A stretch of 64,000 bases of DNA from Portulaca oleracea (GCA_029582165.1 CM055869.1:5054425-5118424), one strand, 5' to 3'; positions 1 through 10,995 are shown, counted from the stretch's first letter. Program-made: numbers and translations. The notes: generated from the sequence alone by a model not told the origin.

Positions 1-168
1 TCGGACAATATAAAAATTCGGACGAAAAATTTATGTCCAGACCCGGTTTTTTCCGGGTCGGACAATTCGGGTAATTCGGGTCGGACAAAATTTTGCCAGC
101 TCTACTTGATAGACTAGCTAAATATATCAATAAAGTATGATAAAACTATATTAAATTGTTTGTAACTA

Positions 169-430
169 GATGTCATATTCTTTTGCGTGGCAAATTGTAT
201 GGTATGATAATATTGTGAAAAGTGTGATATGGTAGTGTAAGATATGATAAAATTTGTGGGAAAAAATGATAGATGTGATAGATGAGAATAGAGAATGTGA
301 AAAGTAAAGAGGAAGAAAATTATGATTGTTGTGGTAAAGTGTGAATGATATGGTATGGTATGGAATAATTATGATAATTGTGGAAAAATGTGACAGATGC
401 AGTGTGGAACCGCACAAAAGAACAGGGTCG
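169..430. repeat. MITE, GTTCTTTT-ended group (CCACA subfamily)
   Basis: The left end reads TCATATTCTTTTGCGTGG and the right end CCGCACAAAAGAACAGGGTC, which is its imperfect inverse. The interior has no coding potential and is rich in GTGGTA/TGTGA-type short motifs, as in the other members near 487, 1488, 10034, 11603, 13252 and 21572. No clear target-site duplication can be seen at this decayed copy. Confidence 0.6.
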
Positions 431-486
431 GAATAAAAGCACCTTTAAATAAAATTGAAAGCAAAACTTGGTTTAAGTTCAATTAA

Positions 487-699
487 GGCCCTATTCTTTT
501 CTGCGGTTGGCAAACTGTAGTACCACAGTATACCGCAATTTGCAACAACTCACCACATTTTACCGCAAATCATTACTTTTCTCTCTCCTCTACTTTTTAC
601 ATTCTCTCTCCTTACCTACCCCACATACCAATAACCTACCACAATTCCACCACACCTCACCACACCACGCCGCAAAATACCGCAGAAAAAAACAGGGCC
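487..699. repeat. Harbinger-like MITE (CCACA subfamily), TAA target duplication
   Basis: A 213-bp element begins GGCCCTATTCTTTTCTGCGG and ends CCGCAGAAAAAAACAGGGCC, so the ends are inverted repeats of about 20 bp. It is flanked on both sides by TAA (484-486 and 700-702). A 3-bp TAA/TTA duplication with GGCC-type ends is the hallmark of PIF/Harbinger (Tourist) MITEs. The interior carries many ACCACA/ACCGCA subterminal motifs and no transposase. Confidence 0.8.
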
Positions 700-1141
700 T
701 AATTTGATCTTAAATTTAATTCGATAAGCCTATATCAAATTGGAGATGCACTATAAATTTTGATAAAAATTGAATTTGTAATCAAAATCTCATATAAGTT
801 TCGTTCTTATATTAGTTTGGATACAAATATACAATGACTCCCAAAATAAATAATAAAAAAAGAAACTAGGACACGACATCCTAATCTAATTAAATGGTGG
901 TGGCATGAAGGCCATTCCTATGGTATCCCTTGCAATGGACCTACATTCATGAGAATAAAGCCCCCCAAAAAATAGTGATTGTGTCTGAATTGTGATGCAT
1001 GCAATAGCAGTAAATGTTGTGTTCTTTCCATCCACACATTGAATAAATTGAATATTGTTCAAATACTGTTATTATTTGACTCTAATTGTTTTTTTTTTAA
1101 AAAAAAATTTGACTCCATTGATATTACACCAAAGTATGTAG

Positions 1142-1320
1142 TTTACCAATGAGCTCTAGCTCAAATGGTATCAGCTACACTGTGGTATCTCACAGGTCTT
1201 CGAGATCGATTCTTGGGAACAACAATAGATGTGTATGCTTGGTTTCCCCCCTCCCCTATGGGTTGGTGAACCCATTGGGCTTTCCCTAAAATAGCCCGAC
1301 TTACCATTGTAAAAAGAAAA
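1142..1320 (+). mobile_element. tRNA-derived SINE with 14-bp target-site duplication
   Basis: A 179-bp body is flanked by perfect direct repeats ACCAAAGTATGTAG (1128-1141 and 1321-1334). It contains an A-box-like TAGCTCAAATGG (1157-1168) and a B-box-like stretch with CGAGATCGATTC ending at 1212, the internal Pol III promoter layout of tRNA-derived SINEs. The end is A-rich (GTAAAAAGAAAA). It resembles the element near 16.3 kb, which has a similar GAGCTAG start and GAGATCGATTC box. Confidence 0.8.
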
Positions 1321-1487
1321 ACCAAAGTATGTAGCTTTTTTTTTTTGGTACTCAACCCAGGTAAAAGTTATTCACAAGATGAAAGTATATTGCATTTCTC
1401 CAACCAAAATCTAGATATTGAGACATTGTGTGGACAATGTATCAAATATTATTGATAATACATCTTCGGTGAGATTTCATCATAGAA

Positions 1488-1768
1488 GGCTCCGTTTTTT
1501 TGTGTGGTTGGTAAGATGTGATAATTGTGTGTACGGTATGGTAAAATTGTGGTAGCTACGGCGAGGATTAGAATGATATGGTGAAATTTATGGAAAATGT
1601 GGTTAATGTGATAGATGAGGAGAGAGAATGTGAAAAGTAGAAGAGAAAGTAAAAAGAGAGAAAAGTGATGAGATGTATTGGTAATAATTGTGGTAAAGTG
1701 TGGTACAGTATAGTAAAATGTTGAAGATTGTTGACTGATATGATGGGCTGCAATACCGCACTGCTATA
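1488..1768. repeat. Decayed MITE (CCACA subfamily)
   Basis: The left end is GGCTCCGTTTTTTTGTGTGG and the right part ATACCGCACTGC, related to the ends of the GTTCTTTT-ended group. The interior is rich in TGTGGTA motifs. The right terminus is eroded, so the boundary is approximate. Confidence 0.5.
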
Positions 1769-1789
1769 TCAATTTGAAGACGTGGATTT

Positions 1790-4430
1790 AGGCGCTAGCA
1801 AAACAAGATGCATTTCTCGCTCACCATTCTCAATGTTGTGTATGTTCTTACACATCGAGATTCCCCGCAGGCCGACTCAAGCATCATCAAGTACATAGTA
1901 CGTTATCTAAGAATGGCACCCAGAGAAAGGATTCAAGTAAAAGTGGAGAAAATTTGTCCAAAGATCCAAAAGCAATAAGCTAAAGGTTCAAGATTGAGAA
2001 TGACGACTACATTTATAAGTGATGCATTCTCAACGGGATGACGAAGTTTCTTTTTCGATGTTTATCAATGTGTGAAGATGACCAAGAAGCTTTAGGAGAT
2101 GTTTGAAGCCTAATACATGTTGAAAGATGCATCAAGTCATAATTTTCTCATTAGTCAATTCATGAAATTTAAGATGGACAACAATAGGAAGATTTTAGAT
2201 CAATTTCATTAGATTCAGTGTAACCTTAGTAACTTTAAGAAACATAACTTGATATGAAGCGACAATTATATCCTCAATCATTGATAAGTATCTCCTCTAA
2301 TGGAATGAAACTAAAAGAACCTCTAATGCATAGGAAAAAAAAAGGCTATGTCTCTTGAAATTTTGGCTAACCTTCTTCAAATTGAAGAAATGGTACGCCT
2401 ATAAGATGAGTCCAAACAGCAAGTCTTTAAGGTTCATATGGTACAAGATAATAAGGGTAAGAAAAAGGACCATGTGAGAAAAAGTAGCAAGGGGGTTCAA
2501 AAGTCTAAGCAACTTTGTTGGGAACATGGTAAACCACTACTGATAGAAGAAGAGGAATTGTCTTCTAAACAAAGGCACATCTAAGCCTCAATCCAAGGGC
2601 AAGGAAAATGAGCCTATTAGCCATGATCAAAGACTAAATTAACATCGACTTCATTGATAGTTATGATTAATTCATAGGCTTGAGTGCACTAAAACATGTT
2701 TGCATTAACAAGAGTTTATTCATGTCTCTTAAACCATCGGATGATTGAATAAAGCTCTACATGGCGCAACAATTCTCCAGTTCAAGTCGAAGACGTTAGG
2801 CAAGTGAGGCTTATGTTCACTTCCAGAAAGACTTTGCTTTTGAATGATATTCACTAATCCCGGAAGTTTTATGAATCTTGTATCTGATTTTCTTCTTAGC
2901 AATTTGGTTTCATATAAGTATACAATACTCACAACAGGGATGATTATGTTCTTTGGAAGGACATATGTAAGTAAGGAATACGTTTATGAGGAAATGTCTA
3001 AGTTGAATGTAAAAAGTAATAAATATTGCATGATTTTTTGTTGATATGCATGTATCAAGTTTAAGTATTTCTTCTTTATGGCATGTTAGATTATAACATG
3101 AAAACTTTAAAAAGTGGAAAGAAATGTCTAATATTGAAATGTTTTCTAAGTTGAATGATGACATAGAAAATGTAAAACATGTTTATTGAATGAGATCACC
3201 AAAAGTTCATTCTCAAGTGGTAAGAGGACTTCGAAATTACTTAATTTAGCTTATAAAATTTTATGAGATTTTCAAAATATGCCTTCTATGGGTGGTAAGA
3301 AGTATTTTGTGACATTTAATGACGATTATTCTAGATTTTACCAAGTTTATCTTTTAAGTTCTAAGATGAAATACTAGATAAGTTTAAGGTTTATAAAACA
3401 AGAAGTGAACTGTAATGTCAGACCTTAGACTTTACGATCTGATGGGGTGATAATATTGTGACTCAAAGTTTTCCTAAGACACAGAGATTTGTTAGGATTC
3501 TCAGGGCGTGGTTAGCGACAAACAATAATAAGGTCGAAAAATAAATAAAGATTCGACACAAGGAATTAACGTGGAAAAACCCAAACCGGGAAAAAAACCA
3601 CGAACGATGCACTATCAGAGTATTACAACAGTGTTTCAGAGATTCTCATACCTCCACAATTTCTTACAACCTCCCTAGAGTTACAACCTGAGAACTCAAC
3701 ACTCACAGATGAGCCTCACATAACTCCCTCAGGGACACAAAGATTACAGGTCAATCTCTTGTGCTATAAGATGAAACACTCTCAATTGCTCTGTATATCA
3801 TAAGGAGAATAAGACCCCCTATATATAATAGTAGGGTACAAGGAGACCTAGGTTACAATATGACAGTAACCTAAAAAATATGGAAATCTCCAAAAAAAGG
3901 AAATTGTAGTAGAATAGGAAACAAAGTCTTTTCCTTGCTTCCTTCTTCCTTCTCCTAGTTGGTCTCCACTCCCAACAAATTGGTCTTCACACCCAACACG
4001 ATTGTCCATGAAATGAAGACAACAACAACAACAAACTCTCAAGAGAAACACGTGTTGCATGGGAGAGTCGGATGTAGGCAATCTTCCCCGCCATGAAGAA
4101 AAATTTATGAAGAGACTAATTCTTGCAGAATGTCCATGAAACAACTGCCCTTATTCAACACAACAAAATGGGGTTGCAGAAAGGAAAAATAGAACTTTTA
4201 CATAAACTCTGAATTCTATGCTGACTAACAACTAAATCAAGGTTGTCCATAATCGACCATGTAATGACCAGAGGTACTTTGTTGCTACTGATTAAATGGT
4301 GGGTTTCATGGTGAAGCCATTTTAAAGGCTCATTACATTCTCAATAGAGTTCCATTCAAAGGGAGCTCTAATACCTTACATGAGTAGAAGGACAAAAGGA
4401 AACCAAATCAAAAATATTTTAATGTTTGGG
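1790..4430 (+). pseudogene. Decayed Ty1/Copia retrotransposon (gag and integrase relics)
   Basis: The plus strand carries fragments of a Copia polyprotein in several frames with many stops. Gag-like sequence lies near 2090-2240 (translating to stretches such as DASSHNFLISQFMKFKMD). The integrase core start is near 3298-3360 (KYFVTFNDDYSRF). The integrase C-terminal part is near 4145-4195 (QQNGVAERKNRT), with the following block near 4310-4380 (ILNRVPFKGSSNTLHE). These are classic Copia integrase motifs. The integrase is split by about 0.65 kb of unrelated DNA (about 3440-4085). No reverse transcriptase or flanking LTR pair can be recognised, so this is a dead 5' fragment. Confidence 0.75.
3440..4085. 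mobile_element. Nested insertion splitting the Copia relic (possible solo LTR)
   Basis: This DNA separates the two halves of the Copia integrase relic and has no similarity to Copia protein sequence. It contains ACGTGGAAAAACCCAAACCG and leader-like text reminiscent of plant LTRs, and one candidate start TGTTAGGATTCTC near 3490. I could not find matching target-site duplications, so a solo LTR is an inference. A 98-codon minus-strand open frame across part of it is low-complexity and not convincing as a gene. Confidence 0.4.
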
Positions 4431-4522
4431 GTTACAGAGAGTGAGACAAAAAATAAAGTCCCAGTCAACACCGGGACTGGGAGAAGGACTTAATTTTATT
4501 TGCTGTTCCTGGTCTCGATTTC

Positions 4523-4556
4523 TGGTGTGTGTGTGTGTGTCTATATATATATATAT
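4523..4556. repeat. (GT)n-(TA)n compound microsatellite
   Basis: A run of GT dinucleotides passes directly into a run of TA dinucleotides. It is a simple repeat in gene-free DNA between the Copia relic and the ERF gene. Confidence 0.9.
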
Positions 4557-5576
4557 TAATTGATTTCATGATGATTGATAAACTTGTGCGATTTAATTTG
4601 TGTCTACTCTTTAGATCTATTTTATTTATTACTATTTCGAACGTGTATATTTTTTTCCGGAAAAAGACGTTATGTATTCGACATTTTTTAATTTTAATTT
4701 GTGAAAAAGTGGCTATGTAAATAATACAATGCTGATATTTATGAAATTTGAGAAAATTTGTATTATTTATGTGGGCAGTTTATGGAAATAAATCAAATAA
4801 TCAGTGCAAAAAAAAAAAAGAAATCGAGACTAAAATATTCCCGATTCATTTCCCGCTCACGGTAGTTTTGCTCCAGGTCACAACCGGGAACTTTACTCTC
4901 AGTCGTAACTGGGACCTCCAAAAATTATCGAGATTCTGATCCGCTCACCCCTAATTGTATGTGTACTATATGAATTGTCACTCAATAAATACTCAACGGT
5001 TTTCAATGTATTTTGAGTGAGAATTTCTAATTGTATATTTTATAAAAAAACTACAACATTATATTTTTATGATAATATTTTTTATTATGAATATAATAAT
5101 CATATTTCTGTGTAGCAAAATATGGTATGTATTAAGAAATTAATAATGGAAGAATTTTAACTAACACGTAGTAGATTAGGATGGGAAGGATGAGCGTATG
5201 TAGTTGTGTAAAGCAAACACCTCTTCTCCATTTCACAAGCTATAGAAATCCAAGCTCTAAACAACCCCCAAGTCCAAATCATACACATATAACGCAACAC
5301 AAGGCGGAGAAGAGAAAACAAGGACGCACAACACAATTTGCCTTCTTCCTTCCTCCCTATCTCACCACCCACACGTTATTGACACACCCAAACACACCGG
5401 TGGAAAAACAGAAAGAGAGAGACACCAACCCATATCGTATTCCTCCATCAACCATTTTCATTTATTTTTTCCCCATTATTTTTTATTAAAATTTTTCCAT
5501 CCCTTTTCATCTTCCCTGAACAACAAGGAGAAGAAGAAGAAAAGCCAACCCCTTCCTTCCTCCATTTTTGCCCAAC

Positions 5577-5580
<4 letters not shown>

Positions 5581-5609
<29 letters not shown>
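5581..5609 (+). repeat. (CT)n tract in the ERF leader
   Basis: About 14 CT repeats lie 21-49 bp upstream of the ERF start codon, in a wider pyrimidine-rich leader. Such tracts are common in plant 5' untranslated regions. A role in expression is possible but not shown here. Confidence 0.85.
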
Positions 5610-5614
<5 letters not shown>

Positions 5615-5629
5615 TTCTCTACCATAGCT

Positions 5630-6298
5630 ATGCGCAGAGGAAGATCCATGGCGAAAGGGGCACCCGCCGTAAACGGATCCGGGTTGATGGATCCGATGAT
5701 GATGCCGACCACCACCACCGCCGCCGTAAACATCAAATACAGAGGTGTCAGAAAGAGGCCGTGGGGCCGATTCGCCGCGGAGATTCGAGACCCTTTCAAG
5801 AAGACCCGGGTCTGGTTAGGCACCTTCGACTCCGCCGAGGACGCCGCACGCGCCTACGACAAGGCGGCGCGTCAGTTACGCGGCTCCAAGGCCAAGACCA
5901 ACTTCCCCCTCGACGCCGCCGCGGCCGCCGCCTTCTTCTGTAACGACGGAAACTACCACCGGAACCTTGATGGGGATGTCGAGATGATTCATCGCCCGGC
6001 CTCCAGCGGGATGAGCAGCACCGTCGAGTCTTACAGCGGTCCTAGGGTTACGGCGATCGTTAGGGTTTCCTCCACGGCAACTAACAAGCCGAGGACGCCG
6101 CCGGTTTTGCCGGAGGATTGCCGGAGTGATTGCGATTCGTCGTCGTCGGTCGTCGATGATTGCGATGGTGAGATTGCGTGTTCGTCTTCGTCGCCGGATG
6201 TGCGGAAGCCGTTGTCGTTCGATCTGAATCTTCCGCCGGCGGATGGGTTAGATCTCTTCGCCGGGGATGATTTTCAGGCGACTATGCTCTGCCTCTAA
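5630..6298 (+). CDS. ERF7-like: Ethylene-response factor with EAR repression motif (AtERF7-like)
   Basis: Intronless 222-aa nuclear transcription factor. A single AP2/ERF DNA-binding domain spans about residues 37-94 ([19 protein letters not shown] at 38-56, WLGTF at 62-66, RAYD at 74-77, NFPL at 91-94). AP2/ERF domains of this type bind GCC-box promoters. Residues 197-203 read FDLNLPP, a DLNxxP EAR motif that recruits TOPLESS/SIN3-type corepressors, so it should be a repressor (class II ERF, subfamily VIIIa). The middle part has the conserved MSSTV and [17 protein letters not shown] blocks that I recall from AtERF7. The start at 5630 gives the basic MRRGR beginning usual for this group; the internal ATG at 5648 would lose it. 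The coding part is GC-rich and the flanks AT-rich. The two genes downstream match the Arabidopsis neighbours of AtERF7. The family is certain; one-to-one orthology is inferred. Confidence 0.95.
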   Translation: MRRGRSMAKGAPAVNGSGLMDPMMMPTTTTAAVNIKYRGVRKRPWGRFAAEIRDPFKKTRVWLGTFDSAEDAARAYDKAARQLRGSKAKTNFPLDAAAAAAFFCNDGNYHRNLDGDVEMIHRPASSGMSSTVESYSGPRVTAIVRVSSTATNKPRTPPVLPEDCRSDCDSSSSVVDDCDGEIACSSSSPDVRKPLSFDLNLPPADGLDLFAGDDFQATMLCL

Positions 6299-7570
6299 TT
6301 GATTACCACTAATTGATGACGACGATAAAAGGGAATGATTCTCTCCTTCTCTATGATTCTCTCTTCTCTTTTTTACTTTGTGTTCTTTGAATTTTTAGGC
6401 GAAAGAACAAAAACCCAGAAAAGAAAAAGATCAGATTACTCCTTTTTAATTTTTTGTTTTTCTTTCTAAAACTTACGACTATCTACTTTGATTTAGAAAT
6501 ACCCAGATGCCCAGTAAACAAAAAAGAAAAATTATGTTTGAGTGATGATCTGGCTTGTCTTGAGATGGAGGAGAGAGAGCGAGGGAAAGTTGATTATGAT
6601 TGATGATGTGGGTTGCTGAAGATTAGATTTGTAATGTTAGGATGAAGATCAGATGAAGATTAGGAGGATGTTGAGGATTGATTGGGGGCATTTTTAGGGT
6701 TTGTATGTATTTATGTCAAATTGGTCATGCCCTCTCTCCTCTTGTTCATCCCCTTTGTATTGTAGAGATTTGAAAAGAAAAAAGCGATAATTGTCTGAGA
6801 AATGAAATATTATTCTGATTCAATCTTATGGAATTGTTGATGATCCTCTCCTATTTCTCCAAATGAAATCTGGCACCATTTTGGGCATTGACTAGCTTAT
6901 TTGGGTTGGTTCTTTAAATCTTTGCTGCAATTTTATTGATTATTATTGTTATTTGTTAACCAAATTTTAATGGCGAAAGATCCAACTTTATAAAGAGGTA
7001 ATACAATCTCAATAAAATGGTGCCCTGCTCTCTGTCAGAAAGATTTGAATCTGTAACGTTGCTCAAGTGGGTTTGTGAATTATTTCTGGTTCAAAAACTG
7101 TGTTTTGCTTTGCATCTCTGGACTGGGTTCCTTTTCATTTGCTTTCCCAGTTGAGCATATCTTCATCTAAGATTTTTGTATGTTTTGTAGTTTGTACTTC
7201 ATTTGGGCATCCAATTAAGCTTTTATCTAAATAAATCCTTTTCTTATTGTGTGCATCAGTTTGGTAAAAGTTGCAAAATGTAGAATGGGTTTCAGCAAAT
7301 CTTTAATTTCATTAGTTGAATTGGGAGTTGCTCATGTAAATGGTATCTAGACCAAATCTCTTGGGTGTGCTGGAATTTGTAAACTTCCAGAGGCATTTTA
7401 CTTTCAATGGCACGCGGGTGCCTTTAGCTAATACTGTATGAATGCTTTCAATTTGGAAAGTAATCAAAGTATGGGTTTCAAGTCTCAACTTTGGAATGCA
7501 ATTATCCTCTGCCTTTTGTGCGGAATGTGCAAGGTTTGAGTATTAGTCTCAAGGACACATTTTAATGTAT
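6299..7570. other. ERF 3' untranslated and intergenic DNA
   Basis: AT-rich, T-rich sequence with no open frame of note. The first several hundred bases probably hold the ERF 3' untranslated region. No RNA gene or transposon ends were recognised. Confidence 0.6.
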
Positions 7571-7573
7571 TTA

Positions 7574-7774
7574 GCCACCGCTCTTTTGTGCGTTGCGTTT
7601 GCGTTTCGATAAGTTGTGTTTGGATTGCGTTGGGTTGTGGTAGGAAATAATAAAAAGGTGAGTAGAGGTGAATAGTAGATTGTGATAAGTTGCGTTATCT
7701 TGCGTCTGCCATGCGTTAGATTTTATTGATTTTGCGTTGCATTTGGGTGCGTTAACGCACAAAAGAACGGTGCC
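7574..7774. repeat. Harbinger-like MITE (GCGTT subfamily), TTA target duplication
   Basis: A 201-bp element with ends GCCACCGCTCTTTTGTGCG and CGCACAAAAGAACGGTGCC, flanked by TTA (7571-7573 and 7775-7777). The interior has repeated TTGCGTT units. It is closely related to, and in inverted orientation to, the element at 8544-8759. Confidence 0.8.
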
Positions 7775-7905
7775 TTAATTTTGAGGTTTATGGTAGTGAT
7801 GTTCAATTTAAACTTTCAAGGGGAACAAGCAAAAAATGAGAAATCTATGGTTGATCCATTTTTTAAGGTCACTGTAGTACTATTAGATTGATATTAGGGT
7901 AACTA

Positions 7906-8345
7906 GGCCTCAACCCGTGCGATGCACAGAGTATATTAAAATAATTATTTTAAAAATAAAAAATTTAATAGAAATTATAATTATAATTTAGAAAGATTAT
8001 TCCAAATAATTATAATTACTGATAGTTGCATCAAAATAATTTAATTCAACATTTATCTACTTTTTTATTATTCGTAATCCCTACAATTATATAGAAATAA
8101 TTATATAGATTATAGGCAACACCAAAATAATTACTGTTATTTACATCAAAATAATTTAATTCAAAGTCCAAAGCAGTTAATGATTAGTGATACTTCCTGG
8201 TTTTTTTAATTTTAAAATAAAATCCGGATTGAAAATAGAAAAAAAAATATAATTTTCTACATTGTGATTTAGCAATTCCCCTACAGTCACTCTTGTGGCT
8301 CTATTTCGTGGGATCCACAATGATTTCTATTATAATATATAGATT
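7906..8345. repeat. AT-rich dispersed repeat with CCGTGCGATGCAC head
   Basis: The segment begins near ACCCGTGCGATGCACAG and ends near TATAATATATAGATT. Within it, a stretch around ATCAAAATAATTTAATTCAA occurs twice (near 8031 and 8147). A CCGTGCGATGCAC head is common in plant dispersed repeats, but I could not define termini or class. Confidence 0.35.
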
Positions 8346-8543
8346 ATTTGATCTTCCATGTATTTTATTATCTTAGGAGATTTTGTTATTTTTTGTGGTG
8401 TTGATCAACTATTTTTGCAATAGTTGGTTGTGTATTTCGAGCTTCCCAACCATTTATGGTTTTGAATAATCGACAAACAAAAGAGATGGTAGGGTAACGG
8501 AGGAGAGGGGTATGAAGGTTTTGACATTGTTTGGATATATTAA

Positions 8544-8759
8544 GGTGTCGTTCTTTTGTGCGTTAACGCACCCAAACGCAACGTAAAATCAATAAAACCT
8601 AATGCATGACAAACGCAAGATAACGCAACTTATCACAATCTATTATTCACCTCTATTCACATTTTTATTATTTCTTACCGCAACCTAACGCAATCTAACG
8701 CAACCCAAACGCAACTTATCGAAACGCAACGCAAACGCAACGCACAAAAGAACGGTGCC
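8544..8759. repeat. Harbinger-like MITE (GCGTT subfamily), TAA target duplication
   Basis: A 216-bp element with ends GGTGTCGTTCTTTTGTGCG and CGCACAAAAGAACGGTGCC, flanked by TAA (8541-8543 and 8760-8762). The interior consists largely of CGCAAC repeats. It is an inverted relative of the element at 7574-7774. Confidence 0.85.
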
Positions 8760-8889
8760 TAATTATGGAAATGGATGAGAAGGGATGGAATATTAAAATT
8801 CTTCCGTCTTCTTTCTATCCATTTTTTGAGCATAATAATTTGTTGATCTTGAGGATTCCATTCTTGAGGCCAGGAACAGTAAAGCCAGG

Positions 8890-9117
8890 AGCAAGAGAAA
8901 ACGGAACATGTTGATAAAATCTAAGTGACAAATTGTGAGAGAAGTAACTTGTAGAGCTGTTCTTGGCCAAAAGGATGGACAAAAGGTTAGGAAGAATAGG
9001 CGCGCAAAAAACTTGGAAGTTGACATTCTTGATGATATTAATGCTGAGGTTGAGCGTAGAAAAAGGATTATTGGCAATGATATAGGTATGAGATTCCTCG
9101 ATGACTCACCCAAGTGA
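8890..9117 (+). pseudogene. Possible orphan 3' exon or gene fragment
   Basis: The plus strand translates to a charged, non-repetitive stretch (KARSKRKRN near the start, an in-frame stop, then 60 residues ending GNDIGMRFLDDSPK). Its composition looks like real protein: many K/R/D/E residues, unlike the surrounding low-complexity translations. I do not recognise the family. It has no start codon context, no partner exon and lies between transposons, so a decayed or captured gene fragment is the best guess; chance is also possible. Confidence 0.25.
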
Positions 9118-9432
9118 AGTTATTCTTTTGTGATCGTTGTCAATTGAGAAAGTTTTTGGTTGTAGTAAATCCTTGCAGTATTGCTTATGTTTAGCAGTTT
9201 TTCGTTGGCATGTCTCTTTTGAAGTAGATTGTTTGTTGTTTTGTATTGCGGTTTTACTGTATTTTGCGAACCTTTAAGCCTTTGGCTTGCAATAATTGAA
9301 AAAAAAAAAGTATATGAAGCACAAGTTTCAGATGTGTAAGTAAACAATTATACTTTTTTTTTGTAGTAACAATTATACTATTAATAGCGAATAATTTAGT
9401 ATATACAAGTAAATAATGACCATTTTGAAAAA

Positions 9433-10020
9433 GGAAAATTGGAATCTAATAAACCAAACTTTATGTCCATTTTGATCTAACAAACCAAACTTACATTTTT
9501 TCTAATGGCATACCATACTTAACATTATATTCTTTTGATTGAACCTCCACTACTTTCCAGTCACCGGAAAAATGATGTGGAATTTTTTGTGTTGAGGTAG
9601 ACTGTTTTATAGCCAAAAAATAAAAGGAAATTGTTGATGACAGTGTGTTTAATGGAACAGTACGACATCTATTAAGATTAAGGAGGATTTTTGTTTTTTT
9701 TTGGTGGGGGATTATTTTTGTTTAGGTTGAGTTTAATTTTTACTGTAAGTTTTTTTTTTAGGGGGAGGGGGAAATTGTGAGTTAGAACACTCCATCTCAG
9801 CACAAACACAAGTCATCAACAATTTCCTTTTATTTTTTGGCTATGAAACAGTACACCTCAGCAGACCAAATTCCACGTCATTTTTCCGGTGACCGGAAAG
9901 TGGTGGAGGTTCAATCAAAAAAATATAATGTTAAGTATGGTATGTCATTAGCAAAAAGGTAAATTTGGTTTGTTAGATCAAAATGGACATAAAGTTTGGT
10001 TTATTAGATTCCAATTTTCC
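9433..10020. mobile_element. Mutator-type non-autonomous element with 213-bp inverted ends
   Basis: A 588-bp element flanked by a perfect 9-bp duplication TTTGAAAAA (9424-9432 and 10021-10029). Both ends begin GGAAAATTGGAATCTAATAA. The inverted arms run over about 213 bp (9433-9645 and 9808-10020) with about 90% identity by eye. They enclose about 160 bp of T/G-rich spacer. Long terminal inverted repeats plus a 9-bp duplication are diagnostic of Mutator-like elements. There is no transposase. Confidence 0.9.
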
Positions 10021-10033
10021 TTTGAAAAACATA

Positions 10034-10391
10034 GGCGTTGTTCTTTTATACGGTTGGCGGGTTGCGGTGCCACGACACACCGCACTTTGCCACAATCCAT
10101 CATAACATACCAATCCACCACAATCAACTTTTTCAAATTATTTTTTCACATTTACCAACACAATTATTTTTTCACATTTATCAACACAATTTACAATTAT
10201 TTGAAAAACAATACCATATTTCTTCTCATTTTTTCCAATTACTTTTTCACATTTACCAACACAATTTATAATTATTAAAAACAAAACTCACCACAACCCA
10301 CCACAATCCACCACAATTCCACCACACCCACCACAATTTCACCACACCGTACCGCGTCATAACGCAGCCAGCCGAATAAAAGAACAATCGC
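10034..10391. repeat. MITE (CCACA subfamily), longer variant
   Basis: Ends GGCGTTGTTCTTTTATACGG and GAATAAAAGAACAATCGC are imperfect inverted repeats. The interior has CCACAATCCACC runs at both sides and, in the centre, three copies of a TTTTTCACATTTACCAACAC-like motif. It starts 4 bp after the target duplication of the Mutator-type element. Confidence 0.65.
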
Positions 10392-10693
10392 TAAGTAGAG
10401 GAAGGAAAGGGAAGAAAGTTTTTTTTTTTAATTCTTTCTTATTTTGGAAATAAATAGGGGGGAAGGAGAGAAATATTTCACCTCCCCTCCCCCTCCATTT
10501 CCCTTCATTTTATTTTTCTTCAAAATGACATGGAAATAAGGAGTAGGAAAGAATTAAGAAAATGAGAGTGAAATATTTTTTTTCTCCCTTCCACTCCGTT
10601 TATTATTCTAAACAAAGAAAATTAGAAGATTAACCTCTCTTCCCCCCCCCCCCCCACACCATCAATACAAACTAAACCTTTGTTTACGTTTAA

Positions 10694-10995
10694 GGCCCTG
10701 TAAATTTCATGGGTTAATTGAGGTAAGTAAATAATTACCATAACTTACCGAAAGTTATCGAAAATTACCAAAAATTACCAAAATTTACCGAAAGTTACCA
10801 AAATTATCGAAAATCACATGACACGTGTAAAGTAGTTTTTTTTTTCATTTTTTCCTTTTATTTCAAAAACACAAATTTACCCATATAAATTTACCCAAAG
10901 TTACCATAAGTTACCAAAAATTATCAAAAGTTACCAAATATTACCAAAATTCATCATTTACCTTACCTCAAGATTCCCATGAAATTTACAGGCCC
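10694..10995. repeat. Harbinger-like MITE, second family, TAA target duplication
   Basis: A 302-bp element with ends GGCCCTGTAAATTTCATGGG and CCCATGAAATTTACAGGCCC, flanked by TAA (10691-10693 and 10996-10998). The interior is made of repeated AAAATTACCAAAAATTACC-like units (SSR-like TTACCR). It shares the target preference of the other Harbinger MITEs but not their sequence. Confidence 0.85.

Noticed and set aside
1142..1320. tRNA gene or short minus-strand protein gene
   Set aside because: A and B boxes are present but there is no cloverleaf; the A-rich end and 14-bp duplications show a SINE.
4975..5160. Possible Stowaway body upstream of the ERF gene
   Set aside because: The interior resembles Stowaway AT-rich text (TTTTTTATTATGAATATAAT) but neither end has the CTCCxTCCG terminus.
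5476..5823. 115-codon minus-strand frame over the ERF leader
   Set aside because: Shadow of the GC-rich ERF gene and its CT tract (RERERERE run); no independent support.
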